DNA of 15,814 nt, from the NCBI GenBank assembly GCA_902782885.1, contig CACZOW010000316.1, forward strand, positions 1-15,814, written 5' to 3'. Of this stretch, positions 15,095-15,814 are shown piece after piece. A model generated the notes under the pieces. The model searched no databases and was not told the origin of the DNA. It saw only the letters and a list, made by a program, of their open reading frames with translations. Positions within the stretch are counted from its first letter, which is position 1, and every line of letters starts with the position of its first letter. Source of the stretch: an uncultured Ruminococcus sp. Lineage in GTDB: Bacteria; Bacillota; Clostridia; UBA1212; UBA1255. The translations under genes were made by a program, and so were the position numbers.

Positions 15095-15814
15095 TCAGCT
15101 TATGTTGTCTTTAACGTAATAATGTCTGGCCAGCGTTTTTGACAATCCGTCCAGTCCGGGGTACAGGATGCGCTCGTTGATGTTTAGCTGGTCGAGAAGG
15201 TCGCGCACGTTCCAGCGGATTTCCTTGCGGATCACGAAACGTACGGTGCGCATCGTGCACTTATCCAGAAAATCTTCTATGTCCGTCATGCCGTTGGGCA
15301 CAATGGAGAAAAACGAATACTGATTGATGATGCGCTGATCCACCGACGGCGGTTCGATGCTGGCAATGGCGCCCGCGCCCATGTCCGCGTCGTACGTTTC
15401 GAGATTGTCCGCCACCTGCATCAGGGAGTCAACGGAGAACACGAACGAATGGTTTTCTTCCAGCACCCGGCGGTATTTTTCGGGCAGATTGCGGTTCACG
15501 TCCCGCATGTCGATGCGCCAGACCACGCTGTCGCGGCGTTCCATTTTGTCGAAATTATCCTCGGTGGTGGCGAAGTGCAGCGCGATCAGCGGCGAACGCG
15601 TCCAGTCCATCAGCCGCGTGGGCAGGCCGTGATGCTGACCGATAATCATCTGGCGCCAGACCGAATCGTTCAGCGCCGGGTCTTCGATGCTGGCGTACCT
15701 CGTAAACGCGCGCAGCACGGCGGGCTCCAGTTCTTTGTGCAGCTGTTTGCAGTTCATGCGCAGGCTGGTGGTGAGGCGGTAATTCTTATCCGGCAGGCCG
15801 CGGTAAAAATACGC
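15095..15814 (-). CDS. FRG-domain protein (5' end beyond the window)
   Basis: At least 239 residues; the frame is open to the window edge, so the true start lies outside. The last in-frame ATG (15757) is not the start: upstream codons encode FYRGLPDKNYRLTTSLRM, the motif that names the FRG domain. The other domain hallmark, GQHHGLPTRLMDWTRSPLIA with HFAT soon after, follows about 45 residues later. The remainder contains a polar region and KEIRWNVRDLLDQLNI near the end, as in many FRG proteins. No signal peptide or membrane helix is visible in this part. The biochemical function of the domain is not settled; some FRG proteins occur near defence or toxin genes, but no such gene is visible here. 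It lies 46 bases upstream of the ABC transporter operon on the same strand and could be co-transcribed. Confidence 0.88.
   Translation of the reverse strand, partial: AYFYRGLPDKNYRLTTSLRMNCKQLHKELEPAVLRAFTRYASIEDPALNDSVWRQMIIGQHHGLPTRLMDWTRSPLIALHFATTEDNFDKMERRDSVVWRIDMRDVNRNLPEKYRRVLEENHSFVFSVDSLMQVADNLETYDADMGAGAIASIEPPSVDQRIINQYSFFSIVPNGMTDIEDFLDKCTMRTVRFVIRKEIRWNVRDLLDQLNINERILYPGLDGLSKTLARHYYVKDNIS

Overview
The window looks like chromosomal DNA of a moderately GC-rich Bacillota (Clostridia-type) bacterium, possibly a gut or animal-associated lineage. Support for this: AGGAGG-type ribosome binding sites, several sigma-A-like promoters (TTGACA, 17-bp spacer, TATAAA/TAGAAT), lipobox signal peptides, a type III glutamine synthetase, a zinc-ribbon membrane Ser/Thr kinase, and a CUT1-type sugar ABC transporter with a lipoprotein binding protein. 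The species cannot be named from the sequence alone. Coding density is high and no gap exceeds about 170 bases. I see no tRNA, rRNA, insertion sequence, prophage or CRISPR array.

Left arm (+ strand, 73-3069): two adjacent genes without signal peptides. The first is a Gfo/Idh/MocA-fold protein whose motifs resemble NAD-dependent GH109 alpha-N-acetylgalactosaminidases more than true dehydrogenases. The second is a TIM-barrel glycosidase whose length and putative Asp/Glu pair fit GH129 (cytoplasmic alpha-N-acetylgalactosaminidase). Together they suggest intracellular breakdown of alpha-GalNAc (mucin O-glycan type) sugars; this is an inference. A heptanucleotide repeat fills the 33-base gap to the converging glutamine synthetase gene.

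Middle (all - strand, read right to left): an OB-fold-like lipoprotein (10373-9582); a transmembrane Ser/Thr kinase with an N-terminal zinc ribbon and a duplicated extracellular domain (9436-7160); a YfbK-like von Willebrand A protein without a signal peptide (6992-5337); and glutamine synthetase III (5187-3103). Each has its own recognisable promoter. The kinase promoter is built into the terminator hairpin of the lipoprotein gene: its -35 box is the hairpin loop.

Right arm (- strand): an FRG-domain protein cut by the window edge, then a tightly packed transporter operon in the order ATPase, permease, permease, solute-binding protein, with two 4-base ATGA overlaps. The binding protein is unusual in having both a lipobox and a C-terminal transmembrane helix. 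The transporter may feed the left-arm glycosidases, but they are 7 kb apart and nothing in the sequence proves the link.

Most of the window is ordinary metabolism and transport. The most unusual points are the paired GH109-like/GH129-like enzymes, the doubly anchored binding protein, the promoter inside a terminator, and the kinase/VWA pair.
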